DNA from: Simplicispira suum
Lineage (GTDB): Bacteria > Pseudomonadota > Gammaproteobacteria > Burkholderiales > Burkholderiaceae_C
Length of the DNA stretch: 64,000 nucleotides
Direction of reading: 5' to 3'
Assembly (NCBI RefSeq): GCF_003008595.1
Contig: NZ_CP027670.1
Coordinates: 1-64,000, forward strand
The notes below the pieces were generated by a model, which did not search any database, was not told where the DNA came from, and worked only from the letters and a program-made list of their open reading frames with translations. The position numbers and the translations under genes were made by a program. Shown here in pieces: positions 14,214 to 24,770 of this stretch (its first letter is position 1; the number at the start of each line of letters is the position of its first letter).

Positions 14214-17200
14214 CAGCTCCAGCCCCGCCACGAGCGCATCCAGGTCGATCATCTTGCCGTCGCTCTGGAAGGTGTAATGCCCGTTCAGCAGGATGTGCCG
14301 CCAGGCCGCCGGCGATATCTGGGTCAGGAGAGCGTGCGCCTTGGCGTTGCCGCTCGCCTCGTACTTCATCAGCAGCCGCGAGAGGATGGCCGAGTTGTAG
14401 AAGATGACCGCGTTGGCGATCAGCCTGGCGCACTGGTTGCTGATCTCAATTTCGATGTCGGTGCGCCCGGTCAATTCCTTCTTGCCGCCGACCTGGGCGA
14501 TGGTTGAGCGTAGCTGGTGATAGGACTCGATGCGGTTCTGTGAGCGGTGAACGTTGCGCTCCAGTTGCGGATCGCGCAGGTAGCGCAGCGTGTAGATGCT
14601 GCGGATGAGCTTGTCGAACTCGAACACCGCGCGCCGCGTGGGGTTCGGCGCGGTGTAGGTGCATAGCTTGCGGATCAGCGTGCCCTGCGTCATCTCCTTC
14701 AGTCCGAGCGTGGCGACAATCTGGTCGAGGTTCGGCTTCTCGCTGACTATGAGATCGCGGTCGATTCTCCCGGCCGGCCGGATCAGGCACTGATCGTACA
14801 GCGCCGGATCGTCGGCACTGTAGAGTTCCTTCAACTGATCGCCAAGGTCGGTGAAGCGCGGCTCGAAACGCAGGCCGAACCAGTGCAGGATAGCGAAGTT
14901 GGCCTTGTTGACGCTGTGCATGTCGCCGGTGATCGCGGTCGGCACGATGTCCGACGTGTTGCGATACCAGATGTCGAACACGTGATGGGCCTCGTAATCG
15001 TGCGCGCCGATCAGGTAGCCGTTGAGCGGCACGTGGTTGCACAGCAGCGTGTAGGCGACCACGCCCTTGCCGCGCCCAAAGTATTTGCGCGAGTGGCGCG
15101 CTTTCACGGTCGGCCGCTCGACGCCGAATTTCTGACCATCGACGGCACCGTACAGTGCATCGAGGTCGAACGAGTAGTACGGGAAGATCGGCAGCGCGGC
15201 GATGGCGTTGCTGATGCAGTCGTTGGCCGCGTGCAGCGTTGCGTGGCGCAGGTACTGTTGGTAGGCGCTCTCCAGCACGTGGTACGGGATGTCGCTGGTG
15301 CGTGCCATGACCTGGTTGCCGTGGTTCATCGCCTGCGCGATGATGACCGCCATCAGGCTGTCGGCGTCGGCGACCTTCTTCGCATAGCGCGGCTGCAAAG
15401 GCGTCAGCGCCGACAGGAACTGGCACTGGCCGTTGACGAAGCGGAACACGTCGGCCACGTCGCAGAACGGCAGTTGCTCGTAGAACGCCTTCTCGCGCGC
15501 CTTCTGGTTCTCGCCCTTGGGCTTGCGCCATGTCAGCTTCTGCGTGTCCTTGTCGTATTCTAGGTGCGTCAGCTTGCCCTGCTTCAGCTCGCGGTTGAAG
15601 GCCAGCCACTGAGCGCGCAGCTCGGTCGCGAGCGCATCGAGCTGGGCATCGAGTGGCTGCCGCAGGAACGGGATGTCGATCTGCGCCAGCACGGCGGCCT
15701 TCTCATCCAGCGAAACCAGCTCGTCGGAAAAATGCCGGTGCTGCAAGCTGTCGTCGAGGTAGAGTTCACCCGACTGGAAGCGCTTCCTGACCTGGCGGTA
15801 CAGCCAGAACTCGTAGCGGTCGGCATGCAGGTCCGTCGGCTTGCCATCGGCATCGAAGGTCAGCAGGTACGGTCGCAAGCGTTTCGGCAGCGTGGCCGCT
15901 GGACATTCGGCGAGCGGCCGTTGCGATAGGCGCTGCTGTTTGGCGAACACGTCCTTGGCCCAGGCCAGCGCCACGAGCCACGGGCTGCCCGGATCAGTGC
16001 CAGCGAGGTCGAGCGCGACATACAGCGGCCGAAGATGGCGGCGGATGCGCTCAGCCAGGCCGTCCACCGCCTGCCAGTGCAAAGCCAGCTTGCTCACCGG
16101 CTTCACGCTCATGCGCTGCGCGGTGGTTTGCAGCGTATCGCGGGGCATGATTTTGTAGGCGCGCTGGCGCACATCGCCGAACGGCGTGGGATCGGGCACG
16201 CTGTCGTCGATGTAAAGCGACAGCAGGCGGCCGACCTGCGGTGTGTCTTGCTGACGGCGCACCTGCTCGGCGACAAAGGATTGCTTTGCGCCCGCACTGC
16301 TTTCGTCCTCCAACTGCTTCATGTGGTAGGCCATCGCATCGACCAGGTTGTCGGAAAGCTGCCGGTAGCGCACCCAGGCATAGCAAAGCAGGTAGAGGTA
16401 GGTCTGATCGGCCTTCAGGTTGCGTAGATCGTGGACGGTGTAGAAGTTCGCCAGGCTGGCGTAGTACAGCAGATTCTGCTGCGAGACGCCGAGCTTGGGC
16501 AGCAGCGCCTTGGCGATCCGGTGCAGCGGCTCCAGCGTGGCGCGCTTTTCGCGTTCGCGGGCCATCTGACGCCAGCCAAAGTCCTTGGCGTCCTGCTTGA
16601 GCGCCGCCAATTGCGACAGGGTGTCGTCACGCACTAGAAGCCGACCCAGCGCGGCCTTGGCCGATTCGTCCAACACTTCCGACAGCAGGCCAGCCAGCCG
16701 CCGACGCTCGGCGGACAGGGCTTCGCTCACCAGCTCTTGCAGGGTGGTATAGCCGGGCCGGATGATCTTGTGCTCGTTTAGCCAGACGATCAGCTCGGCG
16801 GCGATGAACCCCGGCATCACGTCGCGCCGCACGGTCTGCGCGGCCTGCTGCGCGAGCTGCGCCAGGAACTCGGCCGCCCACGGCCGGTAGCCGAACAGAT
16901 CGGCAATCCACTCGCGCTGGGTGTAGTGCTCGTGCTTGGAGATTGGCTTGTGCTCGAAGGACTCGCCGTGGAAGTAGCGGCTCAGCACGAAGGCGCAATC
17001 GTGCTCGACCTCACTCCAGTCGAAGCGGAAGAAGGCATGCTTGGCCTTGAAGTAACCGATCTGCAAGATGCAATAGACCTGGGCATGGAGACCAGGCCGG
17101 CTGCTGGCGAGCGCCAGTTCGGTTTCAGTCAACGCCAAGTATTCCAGCCGCTGGGCGTCGTCGAAGTCCGGCAGGCCGTACAGGGCTTCCTGCTCGGCGT

Positions 17201-17237
17201 CCGACAGGACGGTCAATCGTTCGCTCTTGGTCGTCAT
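14208..17237 (-). CDS. tnpA: Tn3-family DDE transposase, 1009 aa
   Basis: Full family length. It opens MTTKSERLTVLSDAEQEALYGLP and has the C-terminal DDE domain: ITGDMHSVNKANF for the first Asp and NRIESYHQLRSTIAQVGG for the Glu. It performs replicative transposition through cointegrates. ATG 17237 is chosen because it overlaps the tnpR stop (ATGA); longer open frame upstream is tnpR shadow. The stop lies inside the left inverted repeat. Confidence 0.95.
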   Translation of the reverse strand: MTTKSERLTVLSDAEQEALYGLPDFDDAQRLEYLALTETELALASSRPGLHAQVYCILQIGYFKAKHAFFRFDWSEVEHDCAFVLSRYFHGESFEHKPISKHEHYTQREWIADLFGYRPWAAEFLAQLAQQAAQTVRRDVMPGFIAAELIVWLNEHKIIRPGYTTLQELVSEALSAERRRLAGLLSEVLDESAKAALGRLLVRDDTLSQLAALKQDAKDFGWRQMAREREKRATLEPLHRIAKALLPKLGVSQQNLLYYASLANFYTVHDLRNLKADQTYLYLLCYAWVRYRQLSDNLVDAMAYHMKQLEDESSAGAKQSFVAEQVRRQQDTPQVGRLLSLYIDDSVPDPTPFGDVRQRAYKIMPRDTLQTTAQRMSVKPVSKLALHWQAVDGLAERIRRHLRPLYVALDLAGTDPGSPWLVALAWAKDVFAKQQRLSQRPLAECPAATLPKRLRPYLLTFDADGKPTDLHADRYEFWLYRQVRKRFQSGELYLDDSLQHRHFSDELVSLDEKAAVLAQIDIPFLRQPLDAQLDALATELRAQWLAFNRELKQGKLTHLEYDKDTQKLTWRKPKGENQKAREKAFYEQLPFCDVADVFRFVNGQCQFLSALTPLQPRYAKKVADADSLMAVIIAQAMNHGNQVMARTSDIPYHVLESAYQQYLRHATLHAANDCISNAIAALPIFPYYSFDLDALYGAVDGQKFGVERPTVKARHSRKYFGRGKGVVAYTLLCNHVPLNGYLIGAHDYEAHHVFDIWYRNTSDIVPTAITGDMHSVNKANFAILHWFGLRFEPRFTDLGDQLKELYSADDPALYDQCLIRPAGRIDRDLIVSEKPNLDQIVATLGLKEMTQGTLIRKLCTYTAPNPTRRAVFEFDKLIRSIYTLRYLRDPQLERNVHRSQNRIESYHQLRSTIAQVGGKKELTGRTDIEIEISNQCARLIANAVIFYNSAILSRLLMKYEASGNAKAHALLTQISPAAWRHILLNGHYTFQSDGKMIDLDALVAGLELG

Positions 17238-17827
17238 CGCGATGACGCTCCACGAGAGCCCGTCCAACCAACCCGTGCCAGGGTCTCGATCAGCGTGGTT
17301 CGCTTGACGCCGAAGTTGCGGCACACCGCCGCCTTGGACATGCCGCCATCGAGCGCAGCGACGATGGCCTCCAGCTTCTCGCCGGTGATCGCCTGCGGCC
17401 GGCCGCCGATCCGGCCGCGTTTGCGGGCGGCAGCCAGACCGGCGACGACACGTTCCTGGATCAAGGCGCGTTCGTACTGCGCGAGCGCGCCGAACACCTG
17501 GAACAGAAACTCGCCCGAGGGCGTCGTGGTATCCAGGTTCTCCGTCAGCGAGCGGAACGCCACCTGCTTTTTCTTGAGCGAGGTCACGATGGCGAGCAAG
17601 TGCGACAACGAACGGCCGAGCCGGTCGAGCTTCCACACGACCAACACGTCGCCAGGGCGAACGAATTCGAGCGCCCGCGCCAGGCCCGCGCGGTCGTCCT
17701 TCGCGCCGGAAGCATGATCCTCGAACAGATGCCGCGCATCGACGCCGACGGCGAGCAGCGCATCGCGCTGCAAGTTCGTGCTCTGGCGGTCGGAGTCCGA
17801 CGACACGCGCATGTAACCTACCAACAT
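17234..17827 (-). CDS. tnpR: Serine resolvase TnpR of the Tn3-family element, 197 aa
   Basis: N-terminal resolvase domain with the catalytic Ser9 in MLVGYMRVSS and the WKLDRLGRSLSHL block, then a C-terminal HTH (MSKAAVCRNFGVKRTTLIETL). It should resolve cointegrates at res just upstream. ATG 17827 is chosen because MLVGYMRV is the standard resolvase start; the longer frame to 17890 lies in res. The res region is now split by the 17922-30363 insertion. Confidence 0.93.
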   Translation of the reverse strand: MLVGYMRVSSDSDRQSTNLQRDALLAVGVDARHLFEDHASGAKDDRAGLARALEFVRPGDVLVVWKLDRLGRSLSHLLAIVTSLKKKQVAFRSLTENLDTTTPSGEFLFQVFGALAQYERALIQERVVAGLAAARKRGRIGGRPQAITGEKLEAIVAALDGGMSKAAVCRNFGVKRTTLIETLARVGWTGSRGASSR

Positions 17828-17916
17828 AAGCGGAAAACCATTAAGACGAGGTTTCCGTATGGTAGCGTCTGGCGACAGAGTTTTCCGCACAATTTTGCGG
17901 CCACTCGGAGGTTGGT

Positions 17917-17921
17917 GCAGA
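17917..17921 (+). repeat. Target duplication GCAGA, left copy
   Basis: GCAGA directly precedes the 17922 end; the identical GCAGA is at 30364-30368 directly after the other end. A 5-bp duplication is the Tn402/Tn5053-family signature. Confidence 0.92.
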
Positions 17922-17985
17922 TGTCACTTTCAGAAGGCGACAGCACGAAATATCAAAAGTCGACCGCACGGTCTTTTCTGACGTT

Positions 17986-18023
17986 GGAGTCGCCTCAGAA
18001 AACGGAAAATAAAGCACGCTAAG
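17986..18023 (+). repeat. Vestigial Tn21-type 38-bp end next to merR
   Basis: GGAGTCGCCTCAGAAAACGG then AAAATAAAGCACGCTAAG, which matches the known Tn21 terminal repeat at all but three positions. It marks an older Tn21-like boundary captured with mer, as described for Tn5053-type elements. Confidence 0.75.
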
Positions 18024-18039
18024 GCGTAGTTCCCTCGGG

Positions 18040-18474
18040 CTACACCGCGTCCGCACTGCGCGGTTCTTTCTTCCCTTGCAGTGACGCAATCAGCGGGCAG
18101 GAAACGTTCCCCTTCCGCGCATGGCAGGCGCACACCAAATCAGACAGCACGGCCTCCATGCGCGCCAGGTCAGCCATCCTCTCGCGCACGTCCTTGAGCT
18201 TGTGCTCGGCCAGGCTGCTGGCTTCCTCGCAATGGGTGCCATCCTCCAGCCGCAGCAGCTCGGCGATCTCATCCAGGCTGAAGCCCAACCGCTGGGCTGA
18301 TTTCACGAAGCGCACCCGCGTCACATCCGCCTCGCCATAGCGGCGGATGCTGCCATAGGGCTTGTCCGGCTCCGGCAACAAGCCCTTGCGCTGATAGAAC
18401 CGGATTGTTTCCACGTTGACCCCGGCCGCCTTGGCGAAAACGCCAATAGTCAGATTCTCCAAATTTTTTTCCAT
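18040..18474 (-). CDS. merR: MerR, mercury-responsive regulator, 144 aa
   Basis: N-terminal winged HTH ([29 protein letters not shown]) and the three Hg(II)-binding cysteines in GTHCEE, VCACHA and VSCP. It represses and, with mercury, activates the divergent merT promoter by untwisting its 19-bp spacer. Start at [11 protein letters not shown] gives the usual 144 residues. Confidence 0.97.
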   Translation of the reverse strand: MEKNLENLTIGVFAKAAGVNVETIRFYQRKGLLPEPDKPYGSIRRYGEADVTRVRFVKSAQRLGFSLDEIAELLRLEDGTHCEEASSLAEHKLKDVRERMADLARMEAVLSDLVCACHARKGNVSCPLIASLQGKKEPRSADAV

Positions 18475-18479
18475 ATCGC

Positions 18480-18510
18480 TTGACTCCGTACATTGGTACG
18501 GAAGTAAGCT
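18480..18510 (+). promoter_or_regulatory. mer operator-promoter
   Basis: TTGACT (18480-18485) and TAAGCT (18505-18510) are separated by 19 bp, the overlong spacer typical of MerR-activated promoters. The dyad CCGTAC-ATTG-GTACGG fills the spacer. Confidence 0.95.
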
Positions 18511-18545
18511 TAAGCTATCCAATCCAGATTTGAAAGGACAAGCGT

Positions 18546-18896
18546 ATGTCTGAACCTCAAAACGGGCGCGGGGCGCTCTTCACTGGCGGGCTAGCCGCCA
18601 TCCTCGCCTCGGCTTGCTGCCTGGGGCCGCTGGTTCTGATCGCCCTGGGGTTCAGCGGCGCTTGGATCGGCAACTTGACGGTGTTGGAACCTTATCGCCC
18701 GATCTTCATCGGCGCGGCGTTGGTGGCGCTGTTTTTCGCCTGGCGGCGCATCTACCGACCGGCGCAAGCCTGCAAACCAGGGGATGTGTGTGCGATTCCC
18801 CAAGTGCGCGCTACTTACAAGCTCATTTTCTGGGTCGTGGCCGCGCTGGTTCTGGTCGCGCTCGGATTTCCCTACGTCATGCCATTTTTCTATTAA
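18546..18896 (+). CDS. merT: MerT, mercuric transport protein, 116 aa
   Basis: Three hydrophobic helices, the vicinal Cys pair in ASACCLGP (about 24-25) and a second pair in ACKPGDVC. An inner-membrane protein that passes Hg(II) from MerP to MerA. First gene of the structural operon. Confidence 0.97.
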   Translation: MSEPQNGRGALFTGGLAAILASACCLGPLVLIALGFSGAWIGNLTVLEPYRPIFIGAALVALFFAWRRIYRPAQACKPGDVCAIPQVRATYKLIFWVVAALVLVALGFPYVMPFFY

Positions 18897-18911
18897 TCAC
18901 AGGAGTTCATC

Positions 18912-19187
18912 ATGAAAAAACTGTTTGCCTCTCTCGCCATCGCTGCCGTTGTTGCCCCCGTGTGGGCCGCCACCCAGACCGTCACGCTGTCCGTACCGGG
19001 CATGACCTGCTCCGCTTGTCCGATCACCGTCAAGAAGGCGATTTCCAAGGTCGAAGGCGTCAGCAAAGTTAACGTGACCTTCGAGACACGCGAAGCGGTT
19101 GTCACCTTCGATGATGCCAAGACCAGCGTGCAGAAGCTGACCAAGGCCACCGAAGACGCAGGCTATCCGTCCAGCGTCAAGAAGTGA
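18912..19187 (+). CDS. merP: MerP, periplasmic mercury-binding protein, 91 aa
   Basis: Signal peptide ending about VWA, then an HMA fold with GMTCSACP as the metal-binding motif. Delivers Hg(II) to MerT. Located 15 nt after merT. Confidence 0.97.
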   Translation: MKKLFASLAIAAVVAPVWAATQTVTLSVPGMTCSACPITVKKAISKVEGVSKVNVTFETREAVVTFDDAKTSVQKLTKATEDAGYPSSVKK

Positions 19188-19195
19188 GGCACTGA

Positions 19196-20944
<1,749 letters not shown>

Positions 20945-20960
20945 AAAAAGGAGGTTTTCA

Positions 20961-21326
20961 ATGAGCGCCTACACCGTGTCCCGGCTGGCCCTTGATGCCG
21001 GGGTGAGCGTGCATATCGTGCGCGACTACCTGCTGCGCGGATTGCTGCGTCCGGTGGCGTGCACCCCGGGCGGCTATGGCCTGTTCGATGATGCCGCCTT
21101 GCAACGGCTGTGCTTCGTGCGGGCGGCCTTCGAGGCGGGCATCGGCCTGGACGCACTGGCGCGGCTGTATCGGGCGCTGGATGCGGCGGACCGCGATGAA
21201 ACAGCCGCGCAGCTTGCCGTTCTGCGCCAGTTCGTCGAGCGTCGGCGCGAAGCGTTGGCCGATCTGGAAGTGCAGTTGGCCGCCATGCCGACCAAGGCGG
21301 CACAGCACGCGGAGAGTCTGCCATGA
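20961..21326 (+). CDS. merD: MerD, secondary mer regulator, 121 aa
   Basis: MerR-like HTH ([28 protein letters not shown]) without the MerR cysteine set; helps shut down the operon after induction. GGAG at 20951 before ATG 20961. Overlaps merE by 4 nt. Confidence 0.95.
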   Translation: MSAYTVSRLALDAGVSVHIVRDYLLRGLLRPVACTPGGYGLFDDAALQRLCFVRAAFEAGIGLDALARLYRALDAADRDETAAQLAVLRQFVERRREALADLEVQLAAMPTKAAQHAESLP

Positions 21327-21559
21327 ACAACCCCGAGCGCTTGCCGGCCGAGACGCACAAGCCGTTCACCGGCTACGTGTGGGGCGCGCTGGCCGTGCTC
21401 ACCTGTCCCTGCCATTTGCCGATTCTCGCCATTGTGCTGGCCGGCACGACGGCTGGCGCGTTCATCGGGGAGAACTGGGGTATTGCAGCCCTCACGCTGA
21501 CCGGCTTGTTCGTCCTGTCTGTGACACGACTGCTGCGGGCCTTCAAAGATCGATCATGA
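21323..21559 (+). CDS. merE: MerE, small mercury transport protein, 78 aa
   Basis: Two hydrophobic helices with the Cys pair in LTCPCHLP; described as a broad mercury (including organomercury) transporter. Starts in an ATGA overlap with merD. Last gene of mer. Confidence 0.93.
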   Translation: MNNPERLPAETHKPFTGYVWGALAVLTCPCHLPILAIVLAGTTAGAFIGENWGIAALTLTGLFVLSVTRLLRAFKDRS

Positions 21560-21611
21560 GCGCTTCCCATTGAGACAAACCACGCTGTCGCTACGTTGCC
21601 TCATGCCGGCA

Positions 21612-22226
21612 TCAAATTCGGCTGAGTAGCTTCTCGCCATCTGGACGTAGCTCACCCTTGGGTGAAACATGCCGATACAGGGTCTGCCGCGTGACGCCAA
21701 GTTCCTGGCACAGGTCGCCGACCTTGGTCTCTGGCTGACCCATTGCCGCCATCGCCAGCCGCAGCTTGGCGGCGGTCATCTTGAACGGCCGGCCGCCTTT
21801 CCGCCCGCGCGCGCGGGCCGAGGCTAGGCCGGCAATCGTGCGCTCCGCGATCAACTCGCGCTCGAACTCGGCCAGGGCGGCGAAGATGCCAAAGACCAGC
21901 TTGCCGGCGGCGGTCGTGGTGTCGATGGCCGCGCCGTGCCCGGTTAATACCTTCAAGCCGATGCCGCGCCCAGTCAGGTCGTGCACGGTGTTGATGAGAT
22001 GTCGCAGGTCGCGTCCGAGCCGATCCAGTTTCCACACGACCAGTGTGTCGCCAGTTCGCAACGCCTTCAGGCAGCTCGTCAAGCCGGGCCGATCCTCGCG
22101 CATGCCGGATGCCTGGTCCTCGTAAAGATGTACTGGATCGACCCCGGCGGCAATCAGCGCGTCGCGCTGCAAATCGGTAGCCTGGGAGCCGTCCGCCTTC
22201 GATACCCGCATGTAGCCTATCAGCAT
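21612..22226 (-). CDS. tniR: TniR, serine resolvase of the Tn5053/Tn402 type, 204 aa
   Basis: Ser9 in MLIGYMRVSKADGSQ, WKLDRLGRDLRHL, and a C-terminal HTH. It is convergent with mer and reads away from the integron, as in Tn5053, where res lies between tniR and tniQ. Here the integron takes the place of tniQBA. It differs clearly from the TnpR at 17234, so two resolvase systems are nested. Confidence 0.9.
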   Translation of the reverse strand: MLIGYMRVSKADGSQATDLQRDALIAAGVDPVHLYEDQASGMREDRPGLTSCLKALRTGDTLVVWKLDRLGRDLRHLINTVHDLTGRGIGLKVLTGHGAAIDTTTAAGKLVFGIFAALAEFERELIAERTIAGLASARARGRKGGRPFKMTAAKLRLAMAAMGQPETKVGDLCQELGVTRQTLYRHVSPKGELRPDGEKLLSRI

Positions 22227-22234
22227 GTCGTACC

Positions 22235-22262
22235 TGTCACATATACGTTCGATTATGTGACA
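22235..22262. promoter_or_regulatory. Probable TniR res subsite
   Basis: TGTCACATA...TATGTGACA, a perfect 9-bp inverted repeat with a 10-bp centre, 9 nt upstream of the tniR start. The integron end follows about 120 bp later at 22385. Confidence 0.65.
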
Positions 22263-22586
22263 GTGTGAGCCAGAACGTGCCGGTCGTCAAAAATTGTCAC
22301 TTAACCCGTAATTCTGTCTAAGGCATACAAAGGGTGTTTATGGTTAGTAAAGTGACGGCGCAAGACAGCATCGTGCAGGGGACTTGTCGTTTTCAGAAGA
22401 CGGCTGCACTGAACGTCAGAAGCCGACTGCACTATAGCAGCGGAGGGGTTGGATCCATCAGGCAACGACGGGCTGCTGCCGGCCATCAGCGGACGCAGGG
22501 AGGACTTTCCGCAACCGGCCGTTCGATGCGGCACCGATGGCCTTCGCGCAGGGGTAGTGAATCCGCCAGGATTGACTTGCGCTGCC

Positions 22587-22810
22587 CTACCTCTCACTAG
22601 TGAGGGGCGGCAGCGCATCAAGCGGTGAGCGCACTCCGGCACCGCCAACTTTCAGCACATGCGTGTAAATCATCGTCGTAGAGACGTCGGAATGGCCGAG
22701 CAGATCCTGCACGGTTCGAATGTCGTAACCGCTGCGGAGCAAGGCCGTCGCGAACGAGTGGCGGAGGGTGTGCGGTGTGGCGGGCTTCGTGATGCCTGCT
22801 TGTTCTACGG
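22587..22810 (-). pseudogene. intI1: intI1, 3' fragment
   Basis: Encodes the IntI1 C-terminus ([20 protein letters not shown], then [19 protein letters not shown] with the catalytic Tyr, ending LPPLTSER). Separated from its 5' part by IS26. Fragments plus one target copy give exactly 1,014 nt, a full 337-aa gene. Confidence 0.96.
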
Positions 22811-23630
22811 GGCACTGTTGCAAATAGTCGGTGGTGATAAACTTATCATCCCCTTTTGCTGATGGAGCTGCACATGAACCCATTCAAAGGCCGGCATTTT
22901 CAGCGTGACATCATTCTGTGGGCCGTACGCTGGTACTGCAAATACGGCATCAGTTACCGTGAGCTGCAGGAGATGCTGGCTGAACGCGGAGTGAATGTCG
23001 ATCACTCCACGATTTACCGCTGGGTTCAGCGTTATGCGCCTGAAATGGAAAAACGGCTGCGCTGGTACTGGCGTAACCCTTCCGATCTTTGCCCGTGGCA
23101 CATGGATGAAACCTACGTGAAGGTCAATGGCCGCTGGGCGTATCTGTACCGGGCCGTCGACAGCCGGGGCCGCACTGTCGATTTTTATCTCTCCTCCCGT
23201 CGTAACAGCAAAGCTGCATACCGGTTTCTGGGTAAAATCCTCAACAACGTGAAGAAGTGGCAGATCCCGCGATTCATCAACACGGATAAAGCGCCCGCCT
23301 ATGGTCGCGCGCTTGCTCTGCTCAAACGCGAAGGCCGGTGCCCGTCTGACGTTGAACACCGACAGATTAAGTACCGGAACAACGTGATTGAATGCGATCA
23401 TGGCAAACTGAAACGGATAATCGGCGCCACGCTGGGATTTAAATCCATGAAGACGGCTTACGCCACCATCAAAGGTATTGAGGTGATGCGTGCACTACGC
23501 AAAGGCCAGGCCTCAGCATTTTATTATGGTGATCCCCTGGGCGAAATGCGCCTGGTAAGCAGAGTTTTTGAAATGTAAGGCCTTTGAATAAGACAAAAGG
23601 CTGCCTCATCGCTAACTTTGCAACAGTGCC
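22811..23630. mobile_element. IS26, 820 bp, inserted in intI1
   Basis: Starts GGCACTGTTGCAAA and ends TTTGCAACAGTGCC; exactly 820 bp. Identical 8-bp duplications TTCTACGG at 22803-22810 and 23631-23638 show a simple untargeted insertion rather than a rearranged copy. Confidence 0.98.
22874..23578 (+). CDS. tnpA: IS26 transposase, 234 aa
   Basis: IS6-family DDE enzyme: [18 protein letters not shown] and the Glu in ECDHGKLKR. Full length for IS26. It works by copy-in and targeted conservative routes, so it can recruit further resistance units. Confidence 0.97.
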
Positions 23631-24428
23631 TTCTACGGCACGTTTGAAGGCGCGCTGAAAGGTCTGGTCATACATGTGATGGCGACGCACGACACCGCTC
23701 CGTGGATCGGTCGAATGCGTGTGCTGCGCAAAAACCCAGAACCACGGCCAGGAATGCCCGGCGCGCGGATACTTCCGCTCAAGGGCGTCGGGAAGCGCAA
23801 CGCCGCTGCGGCCCTCGGCCTGGTCCTTCAGCCACCATGCCCGTGCACGCGACAGCTGCTCGCGCAGGCTGGGTGCCAAGCTCTCGGGTAACATCAAGGC
23901 CCGATCCTTGGAGCCCTTGCCCTCCCGCACGATGATCGTGCCGTGATCGAAATCCAGATCCTTGACCCGCAGTTGCAAACCCTCACTGATCCGCATGCCC
24001 GTTCCATACAGAAGCTGGGCGAACAAACGATGCTCGCCTTCCAGAAAACCGAGGATGCGAACCACTTCATCCGGGGTCAGCACCACCGGCAAGCGCCGCG
24101 ACGGCCGAGGTCTTCCGATCTCCTGAAGCCAGGGCAGATCCGTGCACAGCACCTTGCCGTAGAAGAACAGCAAGGCCGCCAATGCCTGACGATGCGTGGA
24201 GACCGAAACCTTGCGCTCGTTCGCCAGCCAGGACAGAAATGCCTCGACTTCGCTGCTGCCCAAGGTTGCCGGGTGACGCACACCGTGGAAACGGATGAAG
24301 GCACGAACCCAGTGGACATAAGCCTGTTCGGTTCGTAAACTGTAATGCAAGTAGCGTATGCGCTCACGCAACTGGTCCAGAACCTTGACCGAACGCAGCG
24401 GTGGTAACGGCGCAGTGGCGGTTTTCAT
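23631..24428 (-). pseudogene. intI1: intI1, 5' fragment
   Basis: Residues 1-266 of IntI1 with the catalytic Arg in [19 protein letters not shown]. The frame runs on into IS26. Residues 32 and 39 are Arg and His. The gene is inactive, so cassette excision and capture are blocked unless IntI1 comes from elsewhere. Confidence 0.97.
24313..24341 (+). promoter_or_regulatory. Cassette promoter Pc, hybrid PcH1 type
   Basis: TGGACA (24313-24318), 17-bp spacer, TAAACT (24336-24341), which is the weak-to-medium PcH1 hybrid. It lies inside intI1 pointing at the cassettes. The P2 region (TTGTTA...TACAGT near 24432) has a 14-bp spacer, so P2 is expected to be inactive. Confidence 0.92.
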
Positions 24429-24506
24429 GGCTTGTTATGACTGTTTTTTTGTACAGTCTATGCCTCGGGCATCCAAGCAGCAAGCGCGTTACGCCGTGGG
24501 TCGATG

Positions 24507-24573
24507 TTTGATGTTATGGAGCAGCAACGATGTTACGCAGCAGGGCAGTCGCCCTAAAACAAAGTTGGGCGCA
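24507..24573 (+). other. attI1 recombination site
   Basis: TTTGATGTTATGGAGCAGCA through the core GTTGGGC (24564-24570), the standard attI1 sequence. The cmlA cassette joins after the G of the core. Confidence 0.93.
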
Positions 24574-24642
24574 CAATAAGGCTCCTCGCAGAGTTGCTTG
24601 AAAGTTGTTACGATTCAAATTCAATCATGAGATAGTCGGCAG

Positions 24643-24672
24643 ATGAGCATTTCCAAGAACGCAGACAAGTAA
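24643..24672 (+). CDS. cmlA leader peptide, 9 aa
   Basis: ATG 24643 encodes MSISKNADK. This cmlA leader is known to mediate translational attenuation: a drug-stalled ribosome on the leader frees the cmlA start. Too short for standard gene finders. Confidence 0.85.
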   Translation: MSISKNADK

Positions 24673-24706
24673 GCCGCAGCAACCTTCATTTTTCGGTTGT
24701 TGCGGC
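24673..24706 (+). promoter_or_regulatory. cmlA attenuator stem
   Basis: GCCGCAGCAACC pairs with GGTTGTTGCGGC around a short T-rich loop, immediately after the leader peptide stop and before the cmlA ribosome binding site (AAGGAG at 24758). Confidence 0.8.
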
Positions 24707-24770
24707 GTTCTCAAGAATCCTTTTGCTCTACGGGAGCGCCGCCAAATCCTTTGTTCAAGGAGATGGTTTC

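Noticed and set aside
13658..14239. 193-codon minus-strand frame across the Tn3 left edge
   Set aside because: Trp/Arg-rich and in a different frame from the reconstructed membrane-protein gene.
14446..15609. Long minus-strand frame of 387 codons inside tnpA
   Set aside because: Arg/Pro/Ala-rich shadow of the transposase in another frame; no domain or ribosome binding site.
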